Part shown: piece by piece, positions 62,983 to 64,000 of the stretch
Layout: every line of letters begins with the position of its first letter
Numbering within the stretch: position 1 is the first letter of the stretch
Assembly: GCF_030246885.1 (NCBI RefSeq)
Contig: NZ_CP126739.1
Coordinates: 2,604,001 to 2,668,000, forward strand
Source: Microbacterium sp. zg-B185
GTDB taxonomy: Bacteria > Actinomycetota > Actinomycetes > Actinomycetales > Microbacteriaceae
Length of the DNA: 64,000 nt
Direction: 5' to 3'
Notes under the pieces: model-generated
What the model was told of the DNA's origin: nothing
What the model saw: only the letters and a program-made list of their open reading frames with translations
The model's database searches: none
Made by a program: the position numbers and the translations under genes

Positions 62983-63920
62983 TCGATCAGCGACCTTCCG
63001 GTGAGCCGGAGGAACACGTCCTCGAGGCTGGACCTGCGCACCAGCGACGTGACCGGCTGCAGCCCGCGCTCGGTGACGCGCTCCAGGGCGGCCTCGCCGT
63101 TGTCGGTGTAGATCAGCACGCGGTCGGGCAGGACCTCCACCCGCTCGCCGATCCCCTGCAGCTGCGGCTCGACCTGCTGGTTGCGCTCCGAGCCGAACCG
63201 CACCTCCAGCACCTCACGGCTGGAGTGTCGGCGGATCAGTGCGGATGGCGTCCCCTCCGCCATGATCCTGCCCTTGTCGACCACGACCAGGCGGTCGCAG
63301 AGCTGCTCCGCCTCGTCCATGTAGTGCGTGGTCAGCACGAGCGTGGTGCCGCGCTCCTTCAGCCGGAACAGACGGTCCCACAGCACGTGCCGCGCCTGCG
63401 GGTCAAGGCCCGTGGTGGGCTCGTCAAGCAGCAGGATGCGGGGGTCGTTGATCAGGCCGCGAGCGATCGTGAGACGCCGCTTCATCCCCCCGGAGAGCTG
63501 ATCCACCTTGCTCTTGGCCTTGTCCTCCAGGGCCGCGAAGGCGAGCAGCTCATCGGCCTTCTGGGCGCACACGGCACCGGGCAGGCCGAAGTAGCGTCCA
63601 TAGATGTACAGGTTCTCGCGCGCGTTCAGCTCCGCGTCCAGGTTGTCCTGCTGCGGCACCACCCCCAGGCGCGAGCGGATCTCGGGACCGTACTGGTCCG
63701 GGTCCAGGCCGAGGATGCTCAGCCGGCCGCTGGTGCGGGTGGAGACGGCCCCGATCATCTTCATCGTGGTGGACTTGCCGGCTCCGTTGGGTCCGAGCAG
63801 CCCGAACGACTCCCCCGCTGCGACCTCGAACGAGAGCCCGTCCACCGCGAGGAAGTCGGGCTTGCCCTTCAGCTTGTAGGACTTGACGAGCTCGGACGCG
63901 GCGATGACGGGCGCTGGCAC
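62979..63920 (-). CDS. ABC exporter ATP-binding protein (DrrA/NodI-like)
   Basis: A 313-residue ATPase with GTG start. Walker A is G-P-N-G-A-G-K-S-T, the signature L-S-G-G-M-K-R-R-L, Walker B L-L-L-D-E-P-T-T-G-L-D, and the switch L-T-T-H-Y-M-D-E-A. The C-terminal 90 residues are the DrrA-like regulatory extension. TAGGGT lies six bases before the GTG, so the operon mRNA is probably leaderless. The substrate is unknown. Confidence 0.92.
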   Translation of the reverse strand: MPAPVIAASELVKSYKLKGKPDFLAVDGLSFEVAAGESFGLLGPNGAGKSTTMKMIGAVSTRTSGRLSILGLDPDQYGPEIRSRLGVVPQQDNLDAELNARENLYIYGRYFGLPGAVCAQKADELLAFAALEDKAKSKVDQLSGGMKRRLTIARGLINDPRILLLDEPTTGLDPQARHVLWDRLFRLKERGTTLVLTTHYMDEAEQLCDRLVVVDKGRIMAEGTPSALIRRHSSREVLEVRFGSERNQQVEPQLQGIGERVEVLPDRVLIYTDNGEAALERVTERGLQPVTSLVRRSSLEDVFLRLTGRSLIE

Positions 63921-63988
63921 CGCACCACCCTAACGCCCGCGTCGGACGTTCTGCGCGACCGCCCGCGTGGCACGTTCGGCCGATCAGG

Positions 63989-64000
63989 TCGTGACAGGGG
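63989..64000. repeat. Partial match to the 51-bp repeat arm
   Basis: TCGTGACAGGGG at the very end is the reverse complement of the arm CCCCTGTCACGA seen at 20969-20980 and 51899-51910. No matching left arm is visible inside the window, so this may be a half-site or chance. Confidence 0.4.

Overview
The window is high-GC (roughly 70%) actinobacterial chromosome, most likely Microbacterium or a close Microbacteriaceae relative. The signs are strong G/C third-position bias, a rplK-rplA-nusG-secE-tRNA-Trp block with a very long acidic NusG N-terminus, an actinobacterial-type putrescine oxidase, lysG/lysE, and many probable leaderless GTG/ATG starts. It is ordinary chromosomal housekeeping and catabolic DNA; I see no phage, plasmid, CRISPR array or insertion sequence. 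The species is an inference.

Layout: 1-9.3 kb holds a MarR tail, a quinone oxidoreductase, the divergent lysG/lysE exporter pair, acylphosphatase, an acyl-CoA dehydrogenase-like flavoprotein beside an HxlR regulator, a polar amino-acid ABC importer and a nitronate monooxygenase. 9.4-12.5 kb is the rplA/rplK/nusG/secE/tRNA-Trp block on the minus strand. 12.6-20.9 kb is a putrescine/GABA catabolic island: putrescine oxidase, universal stress protein, APC permease, succinate-semialdehyde dehydrogenase, GabT and a divergent PucR regulator. 21.3-29.2 kb is a mannitol PTS locus that also carries EI, HPr and an orphan IIB-like protein. 29.2-32.5 kb is a tightly overlapping flavin monooxygenase / BASS transporter / SDR operon. 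A DUF559 nuclease-fold gene (32.7-33.6 kb) is flanked by two copies of a 53-bp palindromic repeat. 33.9-42.2 kb is a nucleoside uptake and salvage operon (BMP lipoprotein, ATPase, two permeases, cytidine deaminase, thymidine phosphorylase, adenosine deaminase). Its deoA gene carries an in-frame TAG.

42.3-51.7 kb holds manC, sdhCDAB, an MFS transporter, a YihY/BrkB protein, exonuclease III and trpS. 51.7-56.9 kb holds repeats, a GNAT gene with two +1 frameshifts, a Fpg/Nei glycosylase, glpK and glpD. 57.1-60.8 kb is an FMN riboswitch followed by ribD-ribE-ribBA-ribH. 60.9-63.9 kb holds a small membrane protein and an ABC-2 exporter.

The least explained signals are non-coding. A 51-bp inverted-repeat family occurs as a 73-bp-period tandem array near 21.0 kb and as copies near 51.8 kb. 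A 53-bp inverted-repeat family flanks the DUF559 gene and shares a 10-base core with the first family. The hexamer GGATGC/GCATCC is enriched on both strands regardless of frame. All coordinates and motifs were read by eye; no homology search was run.
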